Source: Shewanella nanhaiensis (lineage in GTDB: Bacteria > Pseudomonadota > Gammaproteobacteria > Enterobacterales > Shewanellaceae). From it: a DNA stretch of 64,000 bases. Shown here piece after piece: positions 16,858 through 26,454 of the stretch. The stretch covers positions 186,001 through 250,000 of the forward strand of contig NZ_JAHZST010000003.1 of the NCBI RefSeq assembly GCF_019457885.1, read 5' to 3'. Under the pieces are notes generated by a model. That model did no database searches. It saw only the letters and a list, made by a program, of their open reading frames with translations, and was not told where the DNA came from. Position 1 is the first letter of the stretch, and the number at the start of each line of letters is the position of its first letter. Both the position numbers and the translations under genes were made by a program.

Positions 16858-18315
16858 ATGAACTTTAGCTTTAAAGATGTAGTGAATGTATTTGGCATCT
16901 GCTTGCTGCTCAGTATCCTGCAGCTCTCTCGTTTTTTGGTGATTGATAACACAACAAAAATGAGTCTAAGTGCCCAGCAGATGCAACAAGATCTCGACAC
17001 CTTAGTGGCAGAGGTCAGCCAACATTCGGCTTTTTCGGCTCTTGATCCACGACTTCTGCAGAATATTGAAAATCGAGTTAACTCTCTTCACTACCTCTAC
17101 TCGCTAGGCATAGATTCAAATCGATTCCACGCTGAAATAGCAAAGCTGCTTGCTCAACTCAATGATCCAGGCATCAACCTCTCTATAAGTGCTTACTCCA
17201 CAGACCAACTGCCTTTTTCATTAAAACCCATGGGAAAACTGTGGCTTGCACTCGATGACTCTGAAACGCCTCTCGATCTTGAACATCCCTTTGTCAGCCA
17301 TATCGATGGTGTTCCTCTCTCCTATTGGCTTAAGGCGGCCAGAAAATTTATCTCCAGCTCACAGCAAGAAGATCTGGCACTCACCTTAGCGTGGCTTTCA
17401 CGTTTAGACCTTTTAAGAGCTGAGATGGGCTTGCCTCTGGATGAAACCGTCTCTCTCACCCTCTTCAATGATGAAGAATCAAAAAAAGAGCTAACCTTAG
17501 CCATTCACTCCCAAGCCAAGCTCCCCTATAAAGAGCTTGTCATTGGAAGCCAAGATACAGACACTAACCCGATTAAGATCGCAGACCTAGACGAACTCAG
17601 CACAAACAGAAAGCTATTATCTCAACTAGAAACAGCATTCGAAAATCCCCTTACAATCTTGGATCTTAGGCAAGCCAAAGGATACAGTGATAAGCTATTA
17701 ACCATACTCACGAATGAGTTCTCCCCTTCTCTTCCTGAGTCAACTAGCCCAGTTTTTACCTTAGCTCGATATCGCCGCGCTTCTAACTTTAAGAGTGATT
17801 ACTTAAGAGCTGACTACCTTCGTCCTTTCAATGAGTTAAATTTCTTCGAGCAGGTACAACTGTCTGAGATAAAAGTGAAACTTGAAACTCAGAATTCAGA
17901 TAGCTTTAGCCAACTTTATGCCAGAAAAAATCATCCACAAGCAGATAAAACTCAACACACAAACAGACTCGCGCTGATGATTGGTTCTCAGTGCAGACAG
18001 GAGTGTGAATGGATAGCCTACCTTGCAAAAACCTGGCCTAAAGTGACACTCATAGGTGAAAAAACACCTGGAGATCTGGGGAAGCATTACCACTTTACAC
18101 TGCCCAACAGTAAGCTCAATATCGCGCTAACCAGCAGCCTTCACTATAACCCTCAAGGTGCTTTAATCTCCGGAGTTGGCACTGAGCCGGACATCACGTT
18201 TACCGACAGTGAACCGCTTCACTGGCAAAGCTTAGTGACTCAGCTTAACAATCAAGCTTCGCCAGAAAATTCACAGCAAGCACCTAAGAGTTTTGTCACA
18301 GCCATAAGCAATTGA
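16858..18315 (+). CDS. S41 (C-terminal processing) peptidase-like protein, nucleophile apparently missing
   Basis: 485 residues with one N-terminal membrane anchor (about 9-27) and a long periplasmic part. The C-terminal third has the TSPc layout: LTILDLRQA, then LALMIGSQCRQECEW, then TLIGEKTPGDLGKH, LTSSLHYNPQG and GVGTEPDI, which correspond to the S41 DLR, serine and GEKTxG blocks. Aligning the glutamate before the helix and the GEKT block puts Gln where the catalytic Ser should be (QECE instead of SASE). A serine lies three residues upstream of that position but is out of register. It may be an inactive scaffold or use a different nucleophile. AAGGAG precedes the ATG at good spacing. Confidence 0.65.
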   Translation: MNFSFKDVVNVFGICLLLSILQLSRFLVIDNTTKMSLSAQQMQQDLDTLVAEVSQHSAFSALDPRLLQNIENRVNSLHYLYSLGIDSNRFHAEIAKLLAQLNDPGINLSISAYSTDQLPFSLKPMGKLWLALDDSETPLDLEHPFVSHIDGVPLSYWLKAARKFISSSQQEDLALTLAWLSRLDLLRAEMGLPLDETVSLTLFNDEESKKELTLAIHSQAKLPYKELVIGSQDTDTNPIKIADLDELSTNRKLLSQLETAFENPLTILDLRQAKGYSDKLLTILTNEFSPSLPESTSPVFTLARYRRASNFKSDYLRADYLRPFNELNFFEQVQLSEIKVKLETQNSDSFSQLYARKNHPQADKTQHTNRLALMIGSQCRQECEWIAYLAKTWPKVTLIGEKTPGDLGKHYHFTLPNSKLNIALTSSLHYNPQGALISGVGTEPDITFTDSEPLHWQSLVTQLNNQASPENSQQAPKSFVTAISN

Positions 18316-18359
18316 GTTACACTAGAGATACGCATCCATCATCAGGAGCAACTTTCACC

Positions 18360-18707
18360 ATGGCAAAAAAGGAAAAGTTTATACTCAAAGCCGATACTTT
18401 TAACCGCGGCGCACTGCGCATGACAGTTGCAATTTTGAGAGATACTAACCCTAAGTTAGCACTCCTTGTTCAGAACCAGATGTTTGCACCACTCAATCCT
18501 CAAATGGATAACAATCCAAGCCCAAAAGACAACTTCAGGGTAGACTTAGAGCCACTAGATGTTAGGCGTGTGGTCGAACAACTAAAAATAAAAGAGCTAA
18601 ACCCTCAAACAGATCCCGGTACGCAGATGTTGATTAAGGCGTTAGTGATAGACTGGATAAATTATGCAAACTTTCTTATTGAGCTAGAAAACAACAAAAA
18701 TGCATAG
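18360..18707 (+). CDS. Small conserved-looking protein, function unknown
   Basis: About 115 residues starting MAKKEKFILKAD. I chose the ATG at 18360 because AGGAGC lies ten bases upstream; an upstream TTG at 18312 would overlap the preceding gene and has no ribosome-binding site. Soluble, charged, no signal peptide or motif. The N-terminal part reads LKADTFNRGALRMTVAILRD and the C-terminal part forms helices (MLIKALVIDWINYANFLIEL). Not recognised. Next to the S41-like gene and another small unknown, possibly in one transcript. Confidence 0.6.
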   Translation: MAKKEKFILKADTFNRGALRMTVAILRDTNPKLALLVQNQMFAPLNPQMDNNPSPKDNFRVDLEPLDVRRVVEQLKIKELNPQTDPGTQMLIKALVIDWINYANFLIELENNKNA

Positions 18708-18777
18708 TAAGCTGGTGCCCATATTAGTAAAAACAGATATTGCTGTTTCAATATAAAAAGCATAATGGATTATCTCA

Positions 18778-19152
18778 ATGAGCAGCCCAATAGGCGGATT
18801 TTACCTTAACGCACAATACCGAAAACAAGCAGACCAATTTGAGCTAGATACCAAGCTCAAACTTGAGTTGACTATTAAGCTAGAGCTCGATGGAAAATGC
18901 TTAATTGAAGCGGCTAAATCAAGCTTGTCAGACTCAGCTCTTCTGCTCGACAATGAGCAAGTTACAATAACACTCACCCCAAGTGTTATCTCAGAGACAC
19001 TGATCCAAGTTCATAGCGAGATAACCATTAAGCAGTTTGATCCGTTAAAAACACTTCAGCAGCAACTTACCATTGAATCCGGTGAACAGCTCAGCACACT
19101 GGTAGAGGGAGAGCCTCACTTACAACTTACCCTTGGAGCTGTAAAAATATAA
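18778..19152 (+). CDS. Small beta-rich protein, function unknown
   Basis: 124 residues, no signal peptide, no cysteine pairs. Alternating hydrophobic and polar residues (KLKLELTIKLELDGK, QVTITLTPSV, LIQVHSEITIK) suggest a beta-sandwich or barrel-like fold. Not recognised. It starts 70 bases after the preceding small gene; codon use and composition resemble the neighbours. No independent clue to function. Confidence 0.5.
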   Translation: MSSPIGGFYLNAQYRKQADQFELDTKLKLELTIKLELDGKCLIEAAKSSLSDSALLLDNEQVTITLTPSVISETLIQVHSEITIKQFDPLKTLQQQLTIESGEQLSTLVEGEPHLQLTLGAVKI

Positions 19153-19194
19153 TGATGCTAATCTAGTAACATTCCACTAAAAGGCCTAGTTAAC

Positions 19195-19722
19195 ATGAAA
19201 GTTTTTCTAAAATTAATATTAGTCTTAATATTTACCACTCCATTAAGTGCCATAGCCAGCGACCTAAAAGTGGGCGATATGGCACCAAACTTTAAGCTTC
19301 AATCCACCAATGGTCACTTCTATCAACTCAGTGACTACCTAGGTAAGCAAACATTGGTACTTGCCTGGTATCCAATGGCAAATACCCATGGCTGCACCCT
19401 TGAGTGTCGCTCTCTCGTGCAGAAAGGCCACCTGATCCGTGAGTATAATGCGGTATATATGATGGCAAGTGTGGATGACTTAGAGGACAACCAAGATTTT
19501 GCCGAGAAACAGAAAGCTGACTTCCCCATGTTAAGCGATCCAACCAAAGAGACAGCCAAAGCTTATGATGTACTCAACTTTGTTCGAGTAGCAAGCAGAG
19601 TCACTTTCTACATAGGCAAAGATGGCAAGATTTTAAAGATAGATGAAGATATCAATGCCGAAACGGCTGCAGAGGATATTGCGGCAACCCTCAAAGAGCT
19701 AGGGATAGAGAAAAGCGGTTAA
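19195..19722 (+). CDS. Exported peroxiredoxin (BCP/PrxQ-like)
   Basis: 175 residues with a signal peptide (MKVFLKL..., cleavage near AIAS at 22) followed by a thioredoxin-fold AhpC/TSA domain. Peroxidatic Cys67 and Cys71 four residues later in NTHGCTLECRSL match the bacterioferritin-comigratory (PrxQ) type, which forms an intramolecular disulfide while reducing peroxides. The usual TPGC is THGC here. The signal peptide puts it in the periplasm, unlike typical cytosolic BCP; its reductant is unknown. Followed by a strong terminator shared with the convergent RIO kinase gene. Confidence 0.85.
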   Translation: MKVFLKLILVLIFTTPLSAIASDLKVGDMAPNFKLQSTNGHFYQLSDYLGKQTLVLAWYPMANTHGCTLECRSLVQKGHLIREYNAVYMMASVDDLEDNQDFAEKQKADFPMLSDPTKETAKAYDVLNFVRVASRVTFYIGKDGKILKIDEDINAETAAEDIAATLKELGIEKSG

Positions 19723-19737
19723 ACAAAGTAGATATGA

Positions 19738-19763
19738 GATTCTAGCTCTTTGGAGCTAGAATC
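19738..19763. terminator. Bidirectional terminator
   Basis: GATTCTAGCTC / GAGCTAGAATC perfect 11-base stem with a short loop, lying between the convergent peroxiredoxin and RIO kinase genes. Confidence 0.75.
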
Positions 19764-19771
19764 TGTTAAAT

Positions 19772-20626
19772 TTAGCCTTCAGCAGCCTCACGGATACGCT
19801 CTTTACGCTCCTGCTCCTCATCAAAGGCGGCTTCAATCTCTGCAAGTACTGAGTCCACATCAGCAGCCTTAGTGCTCTCTTTGAATTTACCCGTTAGCTC
19901 AACCTCAGGTGTTAGCTTTCCAGACTCAAACAGTGCCCACATCTCTTTAGCATATTTACTACCCAAGAGCTCAGATGCAAATTGCCCATAGTACTGAGTC
20001 ATGTTGTTTACATCACGCTCTAACATACGCTTAGCGTTGTTATTGGCTGCCGCATCAACGGCTTGAGGCAGATCGATAATCACTGGACCAGAGCTGTCTA
20101 GCAGGACATTAAACTCTGAAAGATCGCCATGAATTAAGCCCGCACATAACATGCGCTGCACATCTTTCATCACAGCCTTGTGCTGCTCAAGCGCCTGCTC
20201 TGATGACAAGCTGACATCATTTAAACGCGGCGCGACAAACCCTTCATCATCGGTTATAAGCTCCATTAAGAGCACACCGTCGAAACAACCGTAAGGCTGT
20301 GGGACACGAACACCAGCATTGGCTAAGCGATAGAGGGCATCAACTTCAGCATTTTGCCAAGCAGACTCCTGCTCACTGCGACCAAATTTAGAGCCTTTCT
20401 CCATCGCTCGTGAGCGACGACTGTTACGACTCTTGCGCCCTTCGCGATACTGAACCGCTTGCTTAAAGCTGCGCTTTTCGGCTTCTTTATAAATTTTTGC
20501 ACAACGAACATCGCCACCACTGCGAACAACGAAGACATCGGCTTCTTTGCCACTCATCAATGGACGAAGGACTTCATCTACTAAGCCTTCATCAACGAGA
20601 GGCTGGATACGTTTCGGAATTTTCAT
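19772..20626 (-). CDS. RIO-type serine/threonine protein kinase (PA4780-like)
   Basis: 284 residues, cytosolic. Kinase landmarks: GKEADVFVVRSGG nucleotide loop near 27-39, Lys in CAKIYKEAEKRSFKQA, catalytic loop LIHGDLSEFNVLL (His-Gly-Asp instead of HRD, as in RIO kinases) and the metal-binding IIDLPQAVD in place of DFG. A basic stretch (REGRKSRNSRRSRAMEKGSK) near 57-76 may bind nucleic acid. Bacterial RIO proteins of this length are common in gammaproteobacteria; targets are poorly known. Monocistronic, convergent with the peroxiredoxin gene. Confidence 0.88.
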   Translation of the reverse strand: MKIPKRIQPLVDEGLVDEVLRPLMSGKEADVFVVRSGGDVRCAKIYKEAEKRSFKQAVQYREGRKSRNSRRSRAMEKGSKFGRSEQESAWQNAEVDALYRLANAGVRVPQPYGCFDGVLLMELITDDEGFVAPRLNDVSLSSEQALEQHKAVMKDVQRMLCAGLIHGDLSEFNVLLDSSGPVIIDLPQAVDAAANNNAKRMLERDVNNMTQYYGQFASELLGSKYAKEMWALFESGKLTPEVELTGKFKESTKAADVDSVLAEIEAAFDEEQERKERIREAAEG

Positions 20627-20751
20627 AGCGCCCTTATACCTTACTTAAGGCATAGATGGAATATTAAACCCTGTGATCATCAAATAAAAATGATCCTAAA
20701 CCGAACAAACTGGGTGTTTCTTTAAAAGAAAACTTCAATAAGCTCATATTA

Positions 20752-21165
20752 TTAAGTAAGAAATTCAAATGCTAAGTCATAAGCTTTGCCAAGATCGACC
20801 GTTTTAGGCTTTAAATCTTTAAACTCAGCGTTTCTCTTATCTGTTGCCCTAACGGTTGCAGGGTGTACCAGTTCAACATTTGTCCTTGCCACCGCTAAGA
20901 TAACCCCCTCCATTAAGAAGGTTCCCGCACCACCAGCACCTTGGCCCGATGTCGCTCTTCGATTTAATACGATCAAGTCAACCTTGTGTTCATGACAATA
21001 AGCAAGAATGGCTTCGCCGAACTGGATAACTTCACTCTGACTTGGGTTTTTCACTAATGTGAATTTATTAACCTTAGGTGCAACCAGCTGATGGCTCGCT
21101 CGAGAACCCGCTAGCGTCACTATACGCACTTCATTAGCTTTTAAAAACATACCCGCTATTAGCAT
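20752..21165 (-). CDS. DUF3010-like protein, function unknown
   Basis: 137 residues, no signal peptide or membrane helix. Repeating beta-alpha pattern (EVRIVTLAGS, DLIVLNRRATSGQGAGG, VILAVARTNVELVHPATVRA) suggests a RNase H/RuvC-like or nucleotide-binding fold. It resembles the DUF3010 family of marine gammaproteobacteria as I remember it; that assignment needs a profile search. The start at 21165 is the first ATG; Met6 is an alternative. Stands alone between the RIO kinase and a terminator. Confidence 0.6.
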   Translation of the reverse strand: MLIAGMFLKANEVRIVTLAGSRASHQLVAPKVNKFTLVKNPSQSEVIQFGEAILAYCHEHKVDLIVLNRRATSGQGAGGAGTFLMEGVILAVARTNVELVHPATVRATDKRNAEFKDLKPKTVDLGKAYDLAFEFLT

Positions 21166-21190
21166 AACTTAACAGACCCTTAAAAAAAAA

Positions 21191-21209
21191 GAGCCAGCTT
21201 AGCTGGCTC
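21191..21209 (-). terminator. Rho-independent terminator of the 589-codon frame
   Basis: GAGCCAGC / GCTGGCTC stem around a three-base loop, followed on the minus strand by nine T residues. Directly after the stop of the large unknown gene. Confidence 0.9.
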
Positions 21210-21226
21210 AACTATCAAATTTAGTA

Positions 21227-22957
21227 CTATTGACCAGCTGGAGTCGTTTTGTTATCCACGACAGAATCGAAAACGATACCCTGTTGATTAATGTCCAACA
21301 CCATCTTGAGCTGCATATTATAATCTTTCATCATTGCTAGCTCTTCAGGCATCGGCTCTCCACTCAGCTCTGCAAGTGTAACCAAAGGCGTAAGCATCTT
21401 GCCATAATCCACAGTTGCAGTGTAAAGACCGTTACTCTTCAATGTTTCAGCAGCAAGCTCTTCAGCCTTAGCCTCTCCCGCTTCTCCACTAAAAATAACT
21501 AAATGGCTGCCTTTTACTGCCATCTTAGGCTTAACACCAAACTCAGACGGCAGAGGAAGTAGATAGGAGAGGTCAATAGCCTCACCATTATCCTTCAGCT
21601 CAATATCAGCAAGCTCAGGGGCAAAAGGCTTTACCATATTAAACAGCATACTTGGGTTATCTGCCGATAAACTGATAATCGCATCGACACTTTCCAGTGC
21701 AGGATTGTCTTGATCATCACTAAACTTATAATCGATAACCGAAGCCGCAATACCTTTCACACCGTTGGCCATTCCCGTGAACATGCCTAGCATTGCCGGA
21801 CTTTGACCTGCCATCTCCCCCTGCATCTCCTGTAGCACCTGACACTGATATTGAGGCGTTAGCATATCGTCCCAGATGGCTGTCAATGAGGGAACTAACT
21901 CATTGAGATCTATACCCAGCCCCATAGAGAAAACAGAACTATTTGATTGACTTACATAATCAGGAATAAAACCTCTCATCGATGAAAGCGCATCCAACAC
22001 CAGTTGGTTTTTGCTCTCAACTATGGTCTCTAACTCCATATGACTTTTAGTGTCGCTAATAGAGAGGTTATTGACGCCAAACACAGTACGAGGCCAATTT
22101 GCAGCAATACTTGATAGCTCAGTATGACACTCATTAGAGCGAACAATAGCGAAAGGATCCTCCCCCTCTTGCTCTGCAAATGCCGTCAGTTGTCTTGCTA
22201 ACTGGTTACCGTCTTTGGTCGTTATCGCGCGAACAATCTCTTGATGATTAAGATACCCAATACCATCACCGCTAAACCCGTGGGTTTTCATGATATCGTC
22301 CAAAATTCCTGAGTCAGCAAGAGAGTTAGCCACAGGTGCAAGAGCAAGTGCGGTCTCTAGCGTCTCAGGTTGGCTAAAGGAGCTATCAAATGTCACGGTT
22401 AAGATGCCGTCAGCAATGGCAAACAACAGGTCTATCGTCTCAGTCTCACCCACATCGGTCATGGAGTAAGAGCGATACTCAACCCCTTTTACCGTTTTCT
22501 TCTCATGGGTTAAGCCACTCTCTTTTTCAGCTTTATCGAGCACGGCCCAAATAGCTTTTGGATCTTCAACCTCTAACTTAATAACGGGCAGCAGACCTAA
22601 GGTATAAAAGTAGCTGCGCATCTTTTCAGGCAAGCCAAAGGTCGAGACAAACTTCTCGCCGCTCTCTAAACTCTCCATATAGGTTTGAGTCAAACTGAGC
22701 ATAAATTTAGCTCTGGTATCTTCAGACTCTTCTAGCTCGGCAAACATATCATCGCCATAGGCTTGATAGTTTTGAGAAACCGAGTTGATATAAGACTTGA
22801 TGGGAAAAGGAGTCAATTGAGCTGAGAAAAGTGGCGTGTCGGAAGGCACTGAAGCGAGAATCAGATCGGCCTCACCACTTGCTCCCCTATCTTGACTCAC
22901 CCAATAACCTGCAGCACCAGCAGCAACCACAGCCGCGGCAATTAATACTTTCTTCAT
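21227..22957 (-). CDS. Large exported protein of unknown function
   Basis: 576 residues from the ATG at 22957, chosen because GGAG lies eight bases upstream and it gives a clean N-terminus MKKVLIAAAVVAAGAAGYWV; a longer frame starts at 22996 without a ribosome-binding site. The N-terminal helix is a signal anchor or signal peptide. The rest is acidic and periplasmic, with repeated mixed alpha/beta units (DPKAIWAVLDKAEKESGL, DNPSMLFNMVKPFAPELAD) that recall DUF3352-type proteins. Two Cys in the middle (near 295 and 388) could pair. Monocistronic with its own terminator. Function not recognised. Confidence 0.75.
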   Translation of the reverse strand: MKKVLIAAAVVAAGAAGYWVSQDRGASGEADLILASVPSDTPLFSAQLTPFPIKSYINSVSQNYQAYGDDMFAELEESEDTRAKFMLSLTQTYMESLESGEKFVSTFGLPEKMRSYFYTLGLLPVIKLEVEDPKAIWAVLDKAEKESGLTHEKKTVKGVEYRSYSMTDVGETETIDLLFAIADGILTVTFDSSFSQPETLETALALAPVANSLADSGILDDIMKTHGFSGDGIGYLNHQEIVRAITTKDGNQLARQLTAFAEQEGEDPFAIVRSNECHTELSSIAANWPRTVFGVNNLSISDTKSHMELETIVESKNQLVLDALSSMRGFIPDYVSQSNSSVFSMGLGIDLNELVPSLTAIWDDMLTPQYQCQVLQEMQGEMAGQSPAMLGMFTGMANGVKGIAASVIDYKFSDDQDNPALESVDAIISLSADNPSMLFNMVKPFAPELADIELKDNGEAIDLSYLLPLPSEFGVKPKMAVKGSHLVIFSGEAGEAKAEELAAETLKSNGLYTATVDYGKMLTPLVTLAELSGEPMPEELAMMKDYNMQLKMVLDINQQGIVFDSVVDNKTTPAGQ

Positions 22958-23055
22958 CCAACAAACTCCATTTAAATTTTGATATCTAAAATCCATGTTG
23001 ATTTTAGAATTTTCCTAAAGACATTAGCCGCTCAATATACTATATCAAGCGATTA

Positions 23056-23321
23056 ATACCAGTTGCATTAAGTATCTGACCATTCAGCGGGAATTCAAAG
23101 CGCTGTAGGCAAGGCTGGGGATTGAAGCTAATAGTTATTCTATATCTAAAGCCCCAAACGTAGCATAAAGTGCTTTGAAACCCGCACTATGTGAGCGACT
23201 CAGAATTTCCTCTTCTGCTTTGCATTGACTTAAAAGGGAGTAACCATTTCCTCGCCAATGCGCCTTGAATAGAAAAACCTGAGGCACTCTGAATTGATTA
23301 CATACTTAATGCAATTGGTAT
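23056..23321. mobile_element. MITE-like element with terminal inverted repeats
   Basis: About 266 bases. Left end 23056-23074 (ATACCAGTTGCATTAAGTA) and right end 23303-23321 are inverted repeats differing at one position. Inside, TTCAAAGCGCT near 23094 and AGTGCTTTGAA near 23171 form a second imperfect palindrome. There is no open frame of note and no transposase. This resembles non-autonomous miniature elements spread in Shewanella genomes. Target-site duplication was not clear. Confidence 0.6.
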
Positions 23322-23869
23322 AAAAGGAGAAAGAGGAAATATACATTAGCAGGATGCCGTATTAGCAACATATTTTTTAGATAAGGGGGAGGATAAGCAG
23401 CCCCTGAATAGCCACTTCGGACTATTCAGGAGTTATAGCTTTTGATTAAGCAGGCGCTAACAAGCCAATCAAACGCAGCCTATCGATACGATAAGCATGG
23501 CTATATTTGCTGACGGCTCTGCATCTACTAACAAGTATACCCATTGGCAGTCTCGAACTCTTTCACAACGTATTTAATGAAAGAGAGAGGCCAAAATCGA
23601 GCCAACGGATACCGGGAAGGTCTTGTCAGTAGTGGGTCTCATTCGAGCCCCTAAACAGAACAGCATTCTAAAACCATCTACGGGAACTAACTACTATAGA
23701 CCACAAAAATAGATGTGCATAACTTTGTGGGTAAAAATGTATAAATATTTGTAAATTTAAGTCTAAAGTTTACTATTCATTCATCAAGCCCATATCAGTT
23801 AAAACAATGACAGCACTGTCAGATCTGACCAGTTATCCACATTTTCATCTTATCGCCATGCAGATAAAC
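23322..23869. other. Intergenic stretch downstream of cysH
   Basis: About 550 bases without a convincing gene. CCTGAATAG / CTATTCAGG near 23403-23430 is a nine-base hairpin with a ten-base loop. GGCTC- and GGGTCTC-like segments around 23592-23650 may pair but give no known RNA family. I found no tRNA, tmRNA, RNase P or riboswitch signature. TGACAGCACTGTCA near 23808-23821 is a perfect palindrome close to the end of cysH. Confidence 0.4.
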
Positions 23870-24652
23870 CTAGATTTCAAAGTGGAGTCCACACTCACGT
23901 TTCAGACCATTGAAACGAGTATCTTCTTCACTCATCCCTAACTCTAACGGCTTGCTCGAATGCGTATCACCAACAGAAACATAGCCTTGATCCCATAGTG
24001 GGTGGTAGGGAAGATCATGCTCTGTCAGGTATTCATGAACCTCTTTATTACTCCACTCCAAAATGGGCAAAATCTTAAATCGAGTACCGTGAATAGCTAA
24101 AATAGGCAATGCCTCACGAGTGCTCGATTGTGAGCGACGTAAACCCGCAAACCAAGTGCCGACTTCATTATCTGTCAGCGCCCGCTGCATAGGCTCAACC
24201 TTGTTCATGCGATTATATTGATCTAAGCCATCTAAGCCTTTTTCCCACAGTAGGCCATACCTGGCCTCCTGCCACGCAGGCGTATACTTAGACGAGTAGA
24301 TCTTAAGGTTCAAACTAAGACGCTCTGTTAACTCATCAATAAAGCGATAAGTTTCAGGAAAAAGGTAACCTGTATCGGTCAATATCACTGGAATATCTGC
24401 TTTTTGGCTGCTCACCAGATGCAACATCACCGCGCCCTGAATACCGAAGCTTGAGGAGAGCGCATGGTTTCCCGGCAGGTATTCAAGCGCCCAAGCTACG
24501 CGCTGGGCTGGAGTTAGTTCAGCCAAAAACTGATTGATCCGCTCAAGCTCACCCTTTTGCTCCACTTCAGGGGCATCAAGGAGGGCCAACAACTCATCTC
24601 TTGAAACAATGGAATCAATACTGCTTGATTCATGCATGATTGTGCTGCTCAT
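23870..24652 (-). CDS. cysH: Phosphoadenosine phosphosulfate reductase CysH
   Basis: Reduces PAPS to sulfite with thioredoxin or glutaredoxin in assimilatory sulfate reduction. About 260 residues. [15 protein letters not shown] is the PP-loop, followed by [33 protein letters not shown] and the C-terminal catalytic cysteine in [10 protein letters not shown]. The single catalytic Cys without the extra cysteines of the iron-sulfur type indicates PAPS rather than APS as substrate. I chose the ATG at 24652, which has AAGGA upstream; a start at 24670 is possible. Overlaps the end of cysI, so translation is coupled in cysJIH. Confidence 0.95.
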   Translation of the reverse strand: MSSTIMHESSSIDSIVSRDELLALLDAPEVEQKGELERINQFLAELTPAQRVAWALEYLPGNHALSSSFGIQGAVMLHLVSSQKADIPVILTDTGYLFPETYRFIDELTERLSLNLKIYSSKYTPAWQEARYGLLWEKGLDGLDQYNRMNKVEPMQRALTDNEVGTWFAGLRRSQSSTREALPILAIHGTRFKILPILEWSNKEVHEYLTEHDLPYHPLWDQGYVSVGDTHSSKPLELGMSEEDTRFNGLKRECGLHFEI

Positions 24653-26414
24653 GGAAATCCTTAGCGGCATCGATTACCGCACTCACTGCACCAATGCGTA
24701 CCGTGAAGTTACCGAAAGTCTCCGCCTCTTCTCGCTCAGCCACATAGCGGGCAAACAAGCTATCAAGTTCAGATAAAATTTCAGCTTCTTGAATATTTTC
24801 ACGGTATAACTTGTTTAAACGTGTTCCTTCAAAGCTTGCACCTAGGTACAAGTTGTAGCGACCTGGCGCCTTACCCACTAAGCCGATCTCGGCAGCAAAA
24901 GGACGTGCACAACCATTTGGACAACCTGTCATGCGGATAACAATTCCTTGGTCAAGGAAGCCATGCTTCTCCTGCAGAGACTCAACTTTACTGAGGAAGT
25001 CTGGGAAATAACGTTCAGCTTCAGCCATCGCAAGGGCACAGGTTGGCAGGGCAACACAAGCGATAGAGCGACCGCGGGTTTCAGTTATCAACTTACCCAT
25101 CAATCCATGACTTCTCGCCAGGGCTTCGATCTCTGCTTTATCTTCCTGGGCAACACTGGCGATGATAAAGTTTTGATTCGAGGTCATACGGAAATCGCCT
25201 TTATGGATTTTAGCGATCTCCCTTAATCCAGTTTGCAGCGGTTGACCTGGTAGATCTTTAATTCGCCCCCCTTCAATAAACAGGGTCAGGTGCCACTTAT
25301 TATCCACCCCTTTTATCCAGCCGTAGCGATCGCCTCGATCACCGATCACCACATCACGCTTAGGCTCAAACTTCACCCCTGCGCGTTTCTCAACTTCCGC
25401 TTTAAATGCGTCATAGCCATATTTAACTATGGTGTACTTAAGTCTTGAAAGTTTACGGTTAGAGCGGTTACCCCAGTCACGCTGCACCTTTAAAACAGCC
25501 TCGGCAAACTTCAGCGTATCTTCAGCCTTAATAAAGCCAAAATCATCGGCTAGACGGGGAAAAGTTTGGACTTCACCATGGGTCGAGCCCATACCGCCAC
25601 CGGCAACTAAATTAAAACCAACCAGCTCACCCTCTTCGGCAACGGCAACAAAACCTAAGTCATTGGTGTAAACATCAACATCGTTATCTGGCGGCACGGC
25701 AACGGCCATCTTAAATTTACGCGGAAGATAGGTTTTACCGTATACAGGCTCAACATCATCCCCTTCGCTGGTCGCAACCTTGTCATCACCTAACCAGATC
25801 TCCGCATAGGCTTTAGTGCGAGGAAGGTACTGATCAGATAGCTGTTTCGCCCAGTAATACGCTTGCTCATGGAGACGAGACTCAACAGGGTTTGGATTAC
25901 ACATCACATTACGGTTAACGTCACCACAGGCCGCGATAGAATCAAGCGCCTTGCTATCTAGGCCCTGGATCAGCGTTCTCAAATTACGCTTAGAGATCCC
26001 GTGATATTGAAACGTCTGACGTGTGGTTAAACGAATACTATTTGAGCTGGTCAATGTTGATGCGATCTCATCAACTCCCAGCCACTGCTCAGGGCTACAA
26101 ACACCACCTGCAACACGTGCACGCAACATGAAACTGTAGAGAGGCTCAAGTTTCTGCTCTTTACGCTCATTACGCAGATCACGATCATCTTGCTGATAGA
26201 AACCATGAAACTTAATCAGCTGCTGGTCTCCTTCACTAAACGAGCCAGTTACCGCGGTATCTAACCCCTCTTGGATCGTTCCACGCAGAAAATCACTGTC
26301 TGTTTTCAGGTGTTCATTTACAGATAACGCTTCTTCTTTCTCTACACTCTTACCGTCTGACATAGCCGCAGCCTCACTCAATTCTTTACTGTGCAGCACG
26401 TCATGGCGCCGCAT
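24630..26414 (-). CDS. cysI: Sulfite reductase haemoprotein subunit CysI
   Basis: Reduces sulfite to sulfide by six electrons from CysJ. 594 residues here; Met18 (26363) would give 577, closer to E. coli CysI (570), and is an alternative start. The sirohaem-[4Fe-4S] ligands are the four cysteines in [10 protein letters not shown] and [10 protein letters not shown] near the C-terminal third. Duplicated sulfite reductase ferredoxin-like half domains are recognisable ([15 protein letters not shown] and [14 protein letters not shown]). Sits between cysJ (41-base gap) and cysH (overlap). The sirohaem precursor comes from the SUMT encoded at 14.5-15.3 kb. Confidence 0.96.
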   Translation of the reverse strand: MRRHDVLHSKELSEAAAMSDGKSVEKEEALSVNEHLKTDSDFLRGTIQEGLDTAVTGSFSEGDQQLIKFHGFYQQDDRDLRNERKEQKLEPLYSFMLRARVAGGVCSPEQWLGVDEIASTLTSSNSIRLTTRQTFQYHGISKRNLRTLIQGLDSKALDSIAACGDVNRNVMCNPNPVESRLHEQAYYWAKQLSDQYLPRTKAYAEIWLGDDKVATSEGDDVEPVYGKTYLPRKFKMAVAVPPDNDVDVYTNDLGFVAVAEEGELVGFNLVAGGGMGSTHGEVQTFPRLADDFGFIKAEDTLKFAEAVLKVQRDWGNRSNRKLSRLKYTIVKYGYDAFKAEVEKRAGVKFEPKRDVVIGDRGDRYGWIKGVDNKWHLTLFIEGGRIKDLPGQPLQTGLREIAKIHKGDFRMTSNQNFIIASVAQEDKAEIEALARSHGLMGKLITETRGRSIACVALPTCALAMAEAERYFPDFLSKVESLQEKHGFLDQGIVIRMTGCPNGCARPFAAEIGLVGKAPGRYNLYLGASFEGTRLNKLYRENIQEAEILSELDSLFARYVAEREEAETFGNFTVRIGAVSAVIDAAKDFHEQHNHA

Positions 26415-26454
26415 CTTTATCCATTTTTACTAAAATCTAACCATCTAATTAGTC

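Noticed and set aside
23403-23650. Hairpins and GGTCTCATTCGAGCCCC near 23635 looked like a tRNA or tmRNA arm.
   Set aside because: No acceptor stem, anticodon arm or CCA end can be formed around it.
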